A DNA stretch of 64,000 nucleotides from Gigaspora rosea. Its lineage: Eukaryota > Glomeromycota > Glomeromycetes > Diversisporales > Gigasporaceae. The stretch's first letter is position 1. Each line of letters starts with the position of its first letter. The notes beneath the pieces are model-generated. The model saw only the letters and a list, made by a program, of their open reading frames with translations. It was not told the DNA's origin and did not search any database. The stretch is from positions 249,183 through 313,182 of the forward strand of contig QKWP01000414.1 of NCBI GenBank assembly GCA_003550325.1, in the 5' to 3' direction. Both the position numbers and the translations under genes were made by a program. Below, piece by piece: positions 22,411 through 34,020 of this stretch.

Positions 22411-23395
22411 TTGGCGTAGCTTCTATTTTGATAGATATTTTGACTTTTCTCCAACTTTTAGCGAAGATATCTCTAATACACCTGTCCAAATTCGATGAAA
22501 ATTTTTTATTTAAATTCAATGGATCCATAGAATTCAAATAAAAAAATTTTCATCGAATTTGGTCAGGTGGTTGTGAAGATATCTTCGCTCAAATTTTTTA
22601 AAAAAATTGGCGTAGCTTCTATTTTGATAGACGTTTTGACTTTTCTCTAACTTTTAGCAAAGATAACTCTACAACCACCTGACCAAATTCGATGAAAATT
22701 TTTTTATTTGAATTCAATGGATCCATAGAATTCAAATAAAAAAATTTTCATCGAATTTGATCAGGTGGTTGTGGAGATATCTTCGCTCAAATTTTTTAAA
22801 AAAATTGGTGTAGCTTCTATTTTGATAGACGTTTTGACTTTTCTCTAACTTTTAGCAAAGATAACTCTACAACCACCTGACCAAATTCGATGAAAATTTT
22901 TTTATTTGAATTCAATAGATCCATAGAATTCAAATAAAAAAATTTTCATCGAATTTGATCAGGTGGTTGTGGAGATATCTTCGCTCAAATTTTTTAAAAA
23001 AATTGGTGTAGCTTCTATTTTGATAGACGTTTTGACTTTTCTCTAACTTTTAGTAAAGATAACTCTACAACCACCTGACCAAATTCGATGAAAATTTTTT
23101 TATTTGAATTCAATGGATCCATAGAATTCAAATAAAAAAATTTTCATCGAATTTGATCAGGTGGTTGTGGAGATATCTTCGCTCAAATTTTTTAAAAAAA
23201 TTGGTGTAGCTTCTATTTTGATAGACGTTTTGACTTTTCTCTAACTTTTAGCAAAGATAACTCTACAACCACCTGACCAAATTCGATGAAAATTTTTTTA
23301 TTTGAATTCAATAGATCCATAGAATTCAAATAAAAAAATTTTCATCGAATTTGATCAGGTGGTTGTGGAGATATCTTCGCTCAAATATTTGAAAA
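22411..23395. repeat. 198-bp palindromic satellite, five tandem units
   Basis: Units start at 22411, 22607, 22805, 23003 and 23201 (spacing 196, 198, 198, 198). Each unit contains a long inverted repeat: ACCACCTGACCAAATTCGAT, a T-rich tract, GAATTCAATGGATCCAT and then the mirrored arm ending ATCAGGTGGT. Units differ by only a few bases, so the array is young. The same unit builds the element at 41996-44419. Confidence 0.85.
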
Positions 23396-23819
23396 ATTTT
23401 ATTTTTCTTTTCTGTAAATCGTTTGACAAGAGATCGTAATTCCGGGTTACACAAAAGTAGCCGACCTGTCCGGCATTATCATACGGTCAAGTGATCGACA
23501 AAAATGGAGGTCACGTGACTTTTTGAATTTTAATTGGTTGAAAGGCCAGAGATATAATATCTCTAGCTAGAGGTGCCTAGAAGAACCCATAAAATAAATG
23601 TTATTTTAAACTATACTATTCGAATTATATATACTATAATATTAAGTTTAAAATAAATTTATTATATATTAATTAAATATTTTTTCTTATCAATTTACAA
23701 ATTTATAAAAAATATTTGAGTCACATGACACATAATCAGCCAATCAAAATTTAAGTATATTTAAATTTTACTATATAAAGTTTTATTATGAGTTTTAATT
23801 AATTAATTAATATTTTTAC

Positions 23820-23980
23820 ATATTTATCCTAATCACCATCCTAACTATAACCACTAACTAACCAACTCTATTAACTCTAACCCTAACCGCCAACTAACTA
23901 ACTCTACTAACCTTACTCTAACCCTAACTCTACCCTAACTGCTACCTAACTAACCCTCACCCTACCCTAATCATCAAAAT
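23820..23980. repeat. Degenerate CCTAAC-type low-complexity tract
   Basis: CTAACCCTAACCGCCAACTA and many CTAACT, CCCTAA and ACCCTAA variants occur. It is telomere-like but irregular, so I do not call a telomere. Confidence 0.45.
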
Positions 23981-25000
23981 TATCATGTAACAAAAATCGT
24001 AACACACCAATATGACACATAGCAAAGCTAATAGAAATTTGTAAAACTATAGCTTACCAATAGCAATATTAACAATGGTGCACTAATAATGACAAAACAA
24101 CAAAGATCAACAAGTAAAATACCAAAAATTATGGTACTATAAACAACTACTAGTACATAAAAAAAATTCAGTTAATCATATCTCAGACAAGAGAAATCAC
24201 TAGTAAAAAAAATTTTTGTTATAGCAATACTAGCAATAGAAAGACCAAAAACACAATTCTAGTAGCAAAAACATTGAAAAAACAATCTCACTAAAAATGA
24301 TACTGAAGTGATAAATATACACCAATAAAGACTAACAATACATATATAAAACTCTAGCAATAACATCTAAAAAATGCTATAGATATACCAATACCACAAA
24401 TTGACGAATTCAACAACAAATATCAAATAAATAACAACTAGCTACCTAAAAAAATAGTTAATTATAATATAGACAAGAAAACTGCTAGTACAACAATCTT
24501 GTAATAGCAATACTATAGCAAAAAACAAGAAACATAACTTAATTTCACTAACACCAACTCTAGTAACATGACTTTATTCCACTAATTCTACTAATAGCAT
24601 TCTAGTAGTGTGATTCCAGTAACAATAGCTCTGATATAGTGATTTCAAAAGGCTCCAACAATAATTTAAGAATGATATTAGTTAAGATAACTTCAATACT
24701 GAGATCCAGTAATACGATTCAACACAACACAAATGATAATTCCAGTAACAAAGACTTAAACAATACCAATAACAATTCTAGTAACAAAAGACTCATATAA
24801 TACTAATAATAATTCAAGAACAAATAATACTAGCAATATAACTTATTATCTATAAGCCTAAAAAAAAAAAAAATAGAATTAGCAAAATGCCTACATAGTC
24901 TAAAACAAAAAAAAAAAGAAAGTAAACAATAATTAGCATAGAAAATCATTTATATATTTTATATAATGCACATAAGAATAGATCTTCCACAACTCTATCC
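23981..25000. repeat. Degenerate CAA/TAG-rich repeat DNA
   Basis: About 1 kb of CTAGTAACAA-, AATACTAGCAAT- and ATAGCAATAC-like words with no fixed period and no open frame. Low-complexity filler. Confidence 0.4.
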
Positions 25001-25074
25001 ATCGATCACCTGTACCAACAAATATGCTAATACTTCAGAAGTAAAGTCTCAAAGAAATAGAGAAAAACCATCAA

Positions 25075-25840
25075 TTACATGCAACCTGGCAGCTGTTATT
25101 TAGGGATACAGTTAACTGAGTATCTGCTAATAGCTTTAGAGTTTGTCACTTACCACAAAACTGGCACTTGTCGTTTAGATGTAAAGTTCATAGACTACCT
25201 GCTGACAAGCTTAGAGTTTATCACTCACCACAATCTGAGAAGTCTTTGGCGGCTCTTTAATGGATTTTGGACTATACAGGAAGAACCACTGACTCTACTA
25301 AGGCTATAGGCGAACTTGTTTTGGTGTCGTTGTTTTGTAGAGAATTTTCAAAAAGTGGGTGACTTGGTAAAAGTGGGCGATTTGGCTTACCCCCTCCAAA
25401 AGATCTGCAGTGTTTACTGCTCCCAAAAAGGAAAGGTACCTACCTTATTGGAGATAATCGTCATGACTGGCTTGGAAAAACGTAACTTGGAAGAACGTGC
25501 GATATCTATGGGGAAACTACTGGATGAAGATTCTAGAAGCTTTATTTCAAGCAGCCCGGGTCATATGACTGCTTTTCGTTTAATATACTGTGACTTGGGC
25601 CAGTTAGTTGGAACAAGGTTATTGATGTTAACAATTTTTATTTTAGAAGTCTAAGTTGAAGTTATAATAACTTTGTTCAGCTAACTTTGGGCCACAGGTA
25701 AAAATTGATTGGTAGCAGAAGGCTATCATGAAGCCCGAGTTTAGCCTTTTATATAATTGTTAGATATTATTTCCTTCTGCATGTAATAATATTGAATTAA
25801 TAAATAAAGGTCGAGCAAGGTCTCGGTTGTAAAACAGAAA
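25075..25840 (+). repeat. Dispersed repeat R1, copy 1 (TE fragment)
   Basis: GGCACTTGTCGTTTAGATGT, then AAAGTTCATAGACTACCTGC at 25162-25202, and GCTTACCCCCTCCAAAAGAT near 25385, also occur in reverse complement around 40860 and 40560. The first block is itself a diverged 75-bp tandem pair (25085-25240). Frames of 76 and 112 residues are open here but show no known domain. The segment ends with AATAAA near 25800. It is a TE fragment of unknown class. Confidence 0.5.
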
Positions 25841-26092
25841 AAAAATATAATACACATGATCTATAGCAAAAATAGTATGTAACAGAAGAGCAATATAAAT
25901 ATTTATTCTTTAATTTATAACTTTTTTATTATACAAACTGTATTTGTCTATTAAATAAAAAAATTTTTTATATAATTTTATATATAGAATAAATTTTTTT
26001 TAAAAATTTTAAAAAAATTTATTAGTATAATTTATTTATTTTATTTTTTTTTAAGGTGAGGTCTTGCTTATATCTTTATTGGGTAATTTATA

Positions 26093-26736
26093 TCCCTTAG
26101 ATTGTAACACAGGCAAATTTGCCTGTGTATTTTAAAATTTTTAATAAAATTTTAAATATTGATTTTAGCCATATCTTTTCTAAGTAAAAAATATTCTTTA
26201 AGTTTTGTTTTAGTAACTTTGTTATAAAATTTTTTTAAAATCATTAGAAAACTTTAATATAATAAATGTTTAAAGTTCTTGTATTGGCATTTTTACTATT
26301 AAAATTTTTCTTTAGATTTTTTCAAATTTTATATGTTCCCGTCTATAAAAAAAATCTTTACTTCTAATACAAGTCTTAATTTTTACAAGTAAATCATTAA
26401 AGTTGCAATAATGAAAGTTGTCATCCTTTATATAAACTACAATATTGTCTTAAGAACTATAGTTCTAAAACTAAAACTAAATAAGATCGCAGAAAAATTG
26501 TAATAAAATTTTTTAAAAAAATTTTTTCTTAAAATTATCTATTTTCAGCTTATATGTAACTATAATTTATTTTCTTATAATATAAAAACTAATTTTGCAA
26601 AAAAGTAATCCTTATTTTCAAATATAATTGTACAAAGTTTTATTTAATTATTTTAGTATTTTAAAAAAGTAAATCAGAGCTAAAAAAGTGCAAAAACACA
26701 GGCAAATTTGCCTGTGTTCTACTACAATCTAAGGGA
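26093..26736. mobile_element. TIR element with palindromic subterminal ACAGGCAAATTTGCCTGTG
   Basis: The ends TCCCTTAGATTGTA are inverted copies with TA on both sides (26091-26092, 26737-26738). The palindrome ACAGGCAAATTTGCCTGTG follows a few bases inside each end. The 644-bp interior is AT-rich and noncoding. An interior block (ATGTTCCCGTCTATAAAAAA, 26333-26352) recurs inverted in the copy at 52029. Confidence 0.75.
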
Positions 26737-26799
26737 TAAGTAGTTACATATAATATATAAACAATTTAAATTGTACAAAGACAAATACATATAAATTAC

Positions 26800-27982
26800 A
26801 TGCAAGATTAGAAGCTTAGACTAGTTTATCTGCACCCTAAACCTACTAAAGTGGTCAAAACTCACCTAGATTTGAATAGTTAAAATGTTGTTTGTTGGGG
26901 TACTGTATTTGATCTATATTGTGGTCCAAATGCTAATTTTGCAATGAGCTTGGCCTATTAGTAGGCAGTTATTAGAGTCAAAGTATAGCTAGTCAGGAAG
27001 ACTACAGAGGCAGCTAAATATATAGGTTTGTGCTAGTGTAACTTTTTGTGAAGTAGATATTGATATCATGTTTAAGTACACTTATATTTAGAGAAGATGT
27101 TATTTGCTCTTTTCCATTGGGCAAAGGAAGCACAATATAGCTTCCATATTTGTTTGTATATCTCTTCTAATAATTTGAGAAGAATTTTGATGATGATTTG
27201 GGATGCTTGTTTGTAAGATAGATCAAAAAGCTGTATTTCTTCAATTAGAGGTCTTGGAATAAAACCTTTAAGTGTAGAGTTTAGTGAGTACAGATATAGA
27301 AAGGATGAAGCAGGATTGAATGCCGGGTGAGTGAGGATCAATTGTACTAGTTTGTCAAGTTGAGTGGTAGAGAGTTCTAAGCTTTTAGTAATATCTTGTA
27401 TAACAAAATAGGCAATTTCATTAAGAAGTGAGGAGTTTTGGCAGCTAAGTCAATATAGGGATAAGTCAGAAAGATTGCATTGAAAGCAGTTTGGTGATGT
27501 GAATTTCTCTAGATATATTGTGTAGAAGTGTAAATAGGTTGGAAGGTTATTGAATAGAAGTTTAATTTTAAAAGATTTGTAATAATTAAGTTTAGGGTTA
27601 GTAAAGTTGTTAGAGTTTTTAAAGTATAGCCAGGTGGCATTCCAGTCTATATAGTGTAAAAAGTGTGTTTATTCTGTACAGCATTTTTGTAATAACCATA
27701 TTGTGATTATGTGTACTTTGCAGATATTTTTGACAAAGCACCTTGTTGAACTTTCTACAGAGTGTTCTTCCCACTGCAGAAAAAGGTACAGGTTGTATAG
27801 ATTGAAAAGTAGCTTGTATTAAGATGTATAATTTCTAGCTAGGCGATCTGCTATATTGTTGAAGTAGTTGTTTGAGTGTGCTTGAACTTTGTGAAAGTTT
27901 AGCTGGATATTGAATGTCTGTATGGCATTAAGAAGAGTATGCCAGACTAGCCAGGAGTTAAACTTGAAGTATTTGAAAGAAT
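26800..27982 (-). pseudogene. LINE-like element 3' fragment, copy A (RNase H plus C-terminal domain)
   Basis: Minus strand, upstream to downstream. KFNSWLVWHTLLNAIQTFNI, then QLNFHKVQAHSNNYFNNIAD (27965-27845) is the second half of a type I RNase H domain (His and N..AD region). After broken sequence comes an 89-residue C-terminal piece (27341-27072) with LKGFIPRPLIEEIQ and EIYKQIWKLYCASFAQWKRA. The 3' end matches copy B at 29834-29920. Stops and shifts throughout. The copy is cut within RNase H at about 27982, as expected for 5'-truncated LINEs. Confidence 0.65.
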
Positions 27983-28550
27983 ATTTAAAAATAGTATAAT
28001 TTATAATTAGTGCTCATAAATATAAAAAATATAGTAATTTTTTATATAAATATACTCATATACAAAGTTTATAAAATTAATAATTATTATATTTTTAAAT
28101 AATATAAACATAAAATATATGTTTAAAGATTCATTTTTTATATATACATATAGATAAAAATTTTAAATTCTAATAAAATTTTATAATTACTAACTTTTTT
28201 ATATATAAGTAAAATTACTAATTTTTTATAGTAAACTAATTTAAAAATAATTATAGTTAAAATTTTTCAGGTTTATATCAAGATTAACCAAAGTACTTGT
28301 GTAGTAGCTCAAAAAATATTTATTTTGATTGGTTAATTTATAAATATACAAAAAAATTCAATTTTTATATTTTTTTTTAAAAATAAATAAGCCAAATTTA
28401 GATTTTTTAAACAATATATAATTAAAAATTAGATTAATGTTTTTTATCTTTTTGTCTGTTAATATGCAGGCAAATTTATTTGCAAAAAAGTTGTATAATA
28501 TTTTTAAAGAAAATTTTTTATAAAACTTTATTTAATTTTTTAATATACAA

Positions 28551-28906
28551 GTTTACTAAAACGCACTACTAGTGTTCAACACCAGTATGTGGTATAATAT
28601 AAAGATCAATATAAAAAAATAAACCAAAAAAATAAACAAAAATTTAATTTAATAAATATTAAGTGAGAGTTAATAGTTAGGGGTAAGAGTGAGGCATAGT
28701 ATATAGTGAAATTTCACAAGGAATTTTTTTTTTAAAAAAAAAGTTGGTTTCATAGATAAAATTTTGAGTTAGAAGGTATTTTTGAAAAAAATAGCAAAAT
28801 GTCAAAAAATTTATGTTATACAAGATCTTTACATTACACTGTATTTAAAAAATGTTATTGGTAAAAATCATTGCAGTATTGGCACCAGTGGTGCATTTTA
28901 GTAAAC
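28551..28906. mobile_element. TIR element, GTTTACTAAAAYGCACYACT family
   Basis: The left end GTTTACTAAAACGCACTACT and right end (reverse) GTTTACTAAAATGCACCACT are good inverted copies, continuing AGTGTTCAACACC and GGTGCCAATAC. No TSD seen. The ends resemble those of 32541-32826. Noncoding. Confidence 0.6.
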
Positions 28907-29214
28907 TCATTAGTATAATATTCTTTTAGATTTATTTTTTGTTTTTAAATAATAAATTATTATAAATACTATATTTTATATAAATTTATATAAAGTTAAA
29001 ACTATTCTATTTTTATAAAATTAGAGAAAATAATTATAGGTTTAAAATTTAAAAAATTTTTTAAATATATTTGATTCCCCAAATTATAACAATAAATTTT
29101 ATTTTAGACTTTATAAATATAAAAAAATTAACATTTTTAAAAAAAAAAGGTTAAAGTTGGTTTAATATATTATATTTATATATATATATTATTATTAATA
29201 TATTATAAATCTTT

Positions 29215-29499
29215 AATATTGAATAACTTTTGATCTACTGATCTGTTGGATGATTTAACTACCAAAATGATTGACTCAATGAGACACTTCTAATAAATCC
29301 AAAATAGTTAAAATCTGATCATAGAATTCTAAGATCAATAAATCTTTGTAATATAAATAAAATACTATCGATCTTGGGATTTTGTAATCAAATTTAGCAA
29401 TTTTAGACTCATTAGAATCATCTTATTTAAATGATTCTTTTAGTAGTTAAATTATCTAAAACAGATCAGTAAATTAAAAATTATTCACTATTGAATATT
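29215..29499. mobile_element. Foldback element (family FB, copy 1)
   Basis: The arm AATATTGAATAACTTTTGAT, then CTACTGATCTG and AACTACCAAAATGATT, is mirrored at 29400-29499. The same word order (AATTTTTGATCTACTGG, ACTACCAAA, GACGATTCCAAT) makes up the arms of 34726-35151. No coding capacity. Confidence 0.5.
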
Positions 29500-29833
29500 T
29501 TAATATTTTTGATAAAATTTATATATAGGTAAAAAATACAATATAAGTTAGTAAAAATTTTTGTTACAACAAATTTAAAATTAATACTTTGCCAAATTAT
29601 TGTACAAAGCTAACTGAATTAATTTAAATATTTTTTAGGGGATCTCTTTTATTTACTTTTTAACAAATATCAGAAAATAAATTTTATAGACAAATTGATC
29701 TGCAAAAAGACAAAGAGATAAATATGTTTTATAAAGATTCAAATATTAATATTTATTAATAATTTAACTAGCTACCTCTGTGAAGCTAGCTGTACTTTAT
29801 ACAAATTATTTTGAATAAAATTTAATAAACTAT

Positions 29834-31177
29834 ATGCAAGAATTGAAGCTCAGACTATTTTATCTGCAACCTAAACCTACTAGAGTGGTCAAGACTCACC
29901 TAGATTTGTATAGTTAAAATATAGTTAGTAAAAGTACTAAATTTGGCTTTAAAAGTAGACCATATATCTATTTTTCTAATTGCTTGTCCAATAGGTGAAC
30001 ATGTATTAGAGAGAGTATATAATTCATCTGGTTGGCTACAAATACAGCTATAGGTATAATTTTTGTAGTTATATGATTTAGAGTGATAGTTATTAGTTGT
30101 CTATTGTTAGCATAAGAATTCTGAGTAGGTATATTTTGACTTTTTCTCCAAGTAGAAAAATTGCAATAGTAGGGTATCCAGATTTGATTGTAAATTTGTT
30201 CATTAATATCTAGCAGAATTTGAATAATAGTAGTAGATGCAATTTTATAAAAAATATTGTAGCTTTGAATAGATTGGATTATAGGTATTGGTATAAGTCC
30301 TTTGAGTATAGTTTCTATATAATATAGATCAGATGAAGGTTGAAAAGTGCTAAAGGCTTGATGGTTAGCAAGCCTATATTCCAATTCTTGTAGTTCAAGA
30401 TTCGATAGTTCAAGTTTGAACTTTTGTATTATATTATGAATAATATTTTAAATAATATTGTATATTAGGAAGAGATTATTGCAGGAAAGCCAATGAAAGT
30501 AGGAATCAGGTTGATTATACTAAAAGCAGTTAGGGTTAGTGTAAAGGTATGGAAAAATTTTGTAATAGTAAAAATATAAAGGTAGTTCATTAAAAAGCAT
30601 TTTACATTTAAAAGCTTTTAAATAGTTAAGTTTGAAATTAGTGATATTATATATAGGTTTCTGATTATGATTAAAGTATTTCCATATAGAATTTCGGTCA
30701 ATTAGATGAGTAAAGCCTGACCATTCACTATTGCGTTTTTGTAAAAACCACATAGCAATAATGTGGGCTTTACAAATGTCTTTAACAAGATATCTAGTTG
30801 GATGTTCTATAAGGAAGTCATTCCACTGTAATATATGATGTTGGTTATAGATGTTATTATAATTGAGTTGATAATGAAATATAGTGGTTCTTGGCTAGTG
30901 AATCTGCTATATTGTTAAATAAATTATCAGAATGTACTTGAACTTCAGTAAAATTAAGTTGAATATTAAAGGATTTGACTATATTAAGGAGAGTTTGCCA
31001 TATAGGCCAGTAGTTGGATTTAAATTGTTTTGTAGATGCATGGTTTAGAGTAATTAGAGTTTGATATTTGAAAATAATTGATTGAAAGTCTGTAAAGATA
31101 TGAACTTGAGAGTTGCGTGATACTATAGTAATTGCTAATAAAATAGACATTAGTTCTGTTTTATACGAAGATGGCAT
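29834..31177 (-). pseudogene. LINE-like element 3' fragment, copy B (RNase H plus C-terminal domain)
   Basis: A better-preserved sibling of copy A. At 31177-30857: SSYKTELMSILLAITIVSRN, a TDFQSI motif, and NNIADSLAKNHY, the Glu, Asp and N-IAD-LAK signatures of type I RNase H. At 30753-30520: WFLQKRNSEWSGFTHL and the residues after it. At 30384-29968: a C-terminal domain with ILKGLIPIPIIQSIQ and EQIYNQIWIPYYC. The parts are in different frames. No reverse transcriptase lies upstream; the copy stops just before RNase H, a 5' truncation. Family knowledge: RNase H degrades the RNA strand during target-primed reverse transcription. Confidence 0.7.
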
Positions 31178-31189
31178 AGTTTAATTAAT

Positions 31190-32260
31190 GCTAAAAATTA
31201 GGACCCCTAAATATATACAAAAAACCTTAGTCGTACACTCAAACTAAATTTTTTAAAATGTTTGTCTATTTGTGTACAAAAATGAGCTTTTTGATAGCAA
31301 ATTTGCTTGACCTTTGATATACACTTAATTAATATTATTAAAAAAAAATTGGTGTACACTTACTTATTATGTTGAATTGGTATATTGTACAGTATATAAG
31401 AGTGGTTATACTAATTCTCTACCAATTTTTGTTATTGGCCAATTAGAATACAAGATCAGGTATAATGTGTAATTAAAACAATTATTGCTTTTTTTGAAAA
31501 GCTACACTTATTACAAAACTTTGCCTAAGAAATCATCTTTTGTATACTAATAAAAAAAATTCCTTGCAAAATTTTAGTACTATATAATATCATCTACTAA
31601 CTTTAATTCTAATTCTAACAAAAATGATATATTTTTTTTAGAAGATAATATATAAATTAGTATGAATATTTCTAGACAGTCAGACAATAGAAGAAATTAG
31701 CAAATTCTATAAAAAAAATATATATTCTGAAAAGTTCTAAATAAAAAAATGAATAAATGTAAATTACAAGCAAGATCAGAATGAAACTTTGAAAAAATAA
31801 CTAAAAAATTTCAAAAAGCAAACTTAAATATTTAAATCTTTATCATACATTAGCTTAATAATAAATTTTGCTTTATTGTACACTTTATTAAAGTATAAAA
31901 AACTTCTATTAAACTTCTGTTGTATATTAAATATATATCTTTAAGCCAATATATATTTCTATAATAAAATTTTTTTGTACACCTATATAAGATTTGAAGA
32001 CTAAGTTTATATATATAACATATTAGTATTCAGTAGCCCTTGAAAATTGATGTAGGACTTGGTCATTCAGATTTTGAACCCAACCTATGCTCATTGAGCA
32101 GCGATCACTGCCAATATCTATAACTAAGCCATCAATATAAAGTGTAAAGGAAAAGAACATTTTTTATTTAATACAGAAATTAATTAACTTAGTAAAATTT
32201 TATGTAAATTGAAACTTTTGTAAAGTGACCAAAATTTTAAAATTTTTTAAAAATACAAAT
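31190..32260. other. AT-rich stretch, no gene seen
   Basis: No open frame or repeat boundary found. A short match at about 31750 (AAATTACAAGCAAGATCAGA) resembles the 3' end of the LINE-like copies. Confidence 0.35.
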
Positions 32261-32263
32261 AAA

Positions 32264-32400
32264 TTTGATTTGATTTGATTTGATTTAATCAAATCAAATT
32301 CAAATCAAAAGTTTATTCGATTTGATCAAATTCAAATTAAGGGTTTATTTAATTTGATCAAATTCAAATATGCCCGATATTCAATTTGATTTAACTTTGA
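32264..32400. repeat. Minisatellite of ATTTGATCAAATTCAAAT
   Basis: Five-base TTGAT units (32264-32285) grade into about 30-bp units of TTTGATCAAATTCAAAT, which is self-complementary in part. Confidence 0.6.
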
Positions 32401-32540
32401 GGAACCCTACTTTCGAGATACATATAGTATAAAAAAAGAATTAAATACTTTATTTAAATTATGTATATTATTTAAAGGATTATATTTTTTAAATTTATAA
32501 GGGTAAAATGATGAATATATATAAATTAATTATCTTTTTT

Positions 32541-32826
32541 GAATTTTACTAAATCTTACTAGTGGTGATCGTCACTGCTCTATAATAAACTTTTTAAAAA
32601 ACTAAGATTAGGGTTTAGGGTTAGGGTAAAATTTTGCGCTAAAAACTTTTACTTAGTGCCCGAAGATAAGTTATCATAGTAAAATATTTTGTTGTCTAAA
32701 ATTTTTAGATTTTTTCTTAGTTTCGTTATTTTTTTTGTTTTAGTTTTGGTTACACAAGAACCTACAATTTAATTGGTTGAACATATGAGCGGTGATGATC
32801 ACCACTGGTGAGATTTAGCAAAACTC
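32541..32826. mobile_element. TIR element with 9-bp TSD and TTAGGG-rich core
   Basis: The ends GAATTTTACTAAATCTTACT and (reverse) GAGTTTTGCTAAATCTCACC continue as AGTGGTGATCRTCACYGCTC. The duplication ATCTTTTTT lies at 32532-32540 and 32827-32835. The core has TTAGGGTTTAGGGTTAGGG (32607-32626). It lies only 20 bp from the left TSD of the SINE-like element. Confidence 0.7.
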
Positions 32827-32971
32827 ATCTTTTTTTTATAATATATTTCTATTTTTCTTTATTTTTTTTTATTTTTTTTTTAATTAAAGTGCCTGTCTTG
32901 GAACTTAGGAAGTTTATTCAAGATATTAGGGCCGTCGGTATCCTCTAGGGAAATACCAGCATTTGTTACAT

Positions 32972-33228
32972 AGATGAGGATATATCTAGCCACACGTACA
33001 CTTTTGGTGTCTAATTTAAGTGGTCTGCCCAAGGGTTCCACACTAGCTGCCATACCTGCAACTCAATTACAGGAATTGCCTATTTAAACCCTCTGATCCT
33101 AGACGAGAATACATCTAGCTGCACGTACACTTTTGGTGTCTAATTTAAGTGGTCCGCCCAAGGGTTCTACACTAGCTGCCATACCTGCAACCCAACTATG
33201 GGAATTGCCTATTTAAACCCTCTGATCC
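32972..33228. repeat. 129-bp tandem duplication inside the SINE-like element
   Basis: CACGTACACTTTTGGTGTCT, then AATTTAAGTGG and CCCAAGGGTTC, occurs at about 32992 and about 33121. The two units are near identical and end in TATTTAAACCCTCTGATC. Confidence 0.85.
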
Positions 33229-33960
33229 ATGTTCCGCCTGCCAACCCATCTTGTATCACCAGAACAAGCACTTTACATAAGTCAGTCAGCAAGTTCCAAA
33301 TACTTATCTATTGCCTTAGGACCCAGCTAGGTATTCCTGGTCCTGTTATTCTCGATAGGAGACTTGGTAGAGCAGTACCTGTTCCATATCAGATATTCAC
33401 CTACACTTCAGTACTTATCGCTATAACCAAGGCCAACACTTGCGAGACAGAGTTACCCTGTCCTCTTACTAATACCTACTTCTCCCTTGTAAGGTTCGCT
33501 CTAACCCCAGTACTCACCATCACTTTTTACCGGTCCTTCACCAGTTTTCCCAGACTTCCAATCCAGTTGGCCCGGAAGGGTTGATCTACTCGGCATTAGG
33601 TGCTATCATGGTTTTTCTCCCCCTGGTATCTACTTCTATAACATAGGTCCTTTTCCTCTGGTACCCGATCCGGCAGCCAGGTTGGTTGACCTTGTCACTA
33701 AGGTCGATATCCGGTACTTCAGCTCTGGTCCAATATTCCGGTTTTGGTAGTACCGTCGAAGATCTTTGCTACCTCCTTACTCAGGTCTTGCCAAATGGGT
33801 TTCTTTTCCCCGGTTCCTTGGATTTGTCTGTGTCATGAGATACAATTTTGCCTGAAAGCTCCTATTCGAGATGATAACCAAGAACTACAAGTAATGTACC
33901 CAACCGATCAACAGGAAACAGCTACCGGAACACAGGTTTATTTTTTTAAAGCGTCGTCAG

Positions 33961-34020
33961 TGGGATTTGAACCCTAGACCTGCCACTTGGGGTAACAACT
34001 TACCAACTTCTCTAAGCGCC
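33961..34020 (-). promoter_or_regulatory. Internal Pol III promoter of the SINE-like element (tRNA-derived)
   Basis: TTAGAGAAGTTGGTAAG resembles the tRNA A box (TAGCTCAGTTGGTTAG) and GGTTCAAATCC is a full B box, about 30 bp apart. The flanks do not form an acceptor stem (TGGCGC against GACGACGC), so this is a tRNA-derived promoter, not a working tRNA gene. Confidence 0.75.

Larger units (their letters stand above)
20755..23588. mobile_element. MULE-like TIR element with 9-bp TSD, carrying a satellite
   Basis: A perfect 9-bp duplication, ATAAAATAA, lies at 20746-20754 and 23589-23597. The ends read GGGAAATTCTAGGCATCTCT and (reverse) GGGTTCTTCTAGGCACCTCT; similarity continues about 70 bp (AGCTAGAGAT, ATATCTCTGGCC, ACCAAT). 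A 9-bp TSD and GGG ends suggest Mutator-like mobilisation. The 2834-bp cargo has three zones: a GC-richer segment (20870-21180), a Lys/Thr/Pro-rich tandem repeat region (21190-22050) and a five-unit palindromic satellite (22411-23395). No transposase, so non-autonomous. Confidence 0.8.

Noticed and set aside
22411..23395. CRISPR array
   Set aside because: Units are 198-bp tandem palindromes without spacers, in a eukaryotic TE context.
23820..23980. Telomere or subtelomere
   Set aside because: CCTAAC variants are irregular and sequence of the same kind continues on both sides.
32600..32640. Internal telomere
   Set aside because: Only three TTAGGG-like units, inside a TIR element with a TSD.
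33198..33977. Open frames of 128 and 77 residues on the plus strand
   Set aside because: They lie antisense inside the SINE-like element, show no domain, and their openness follows from its higher G+C content.
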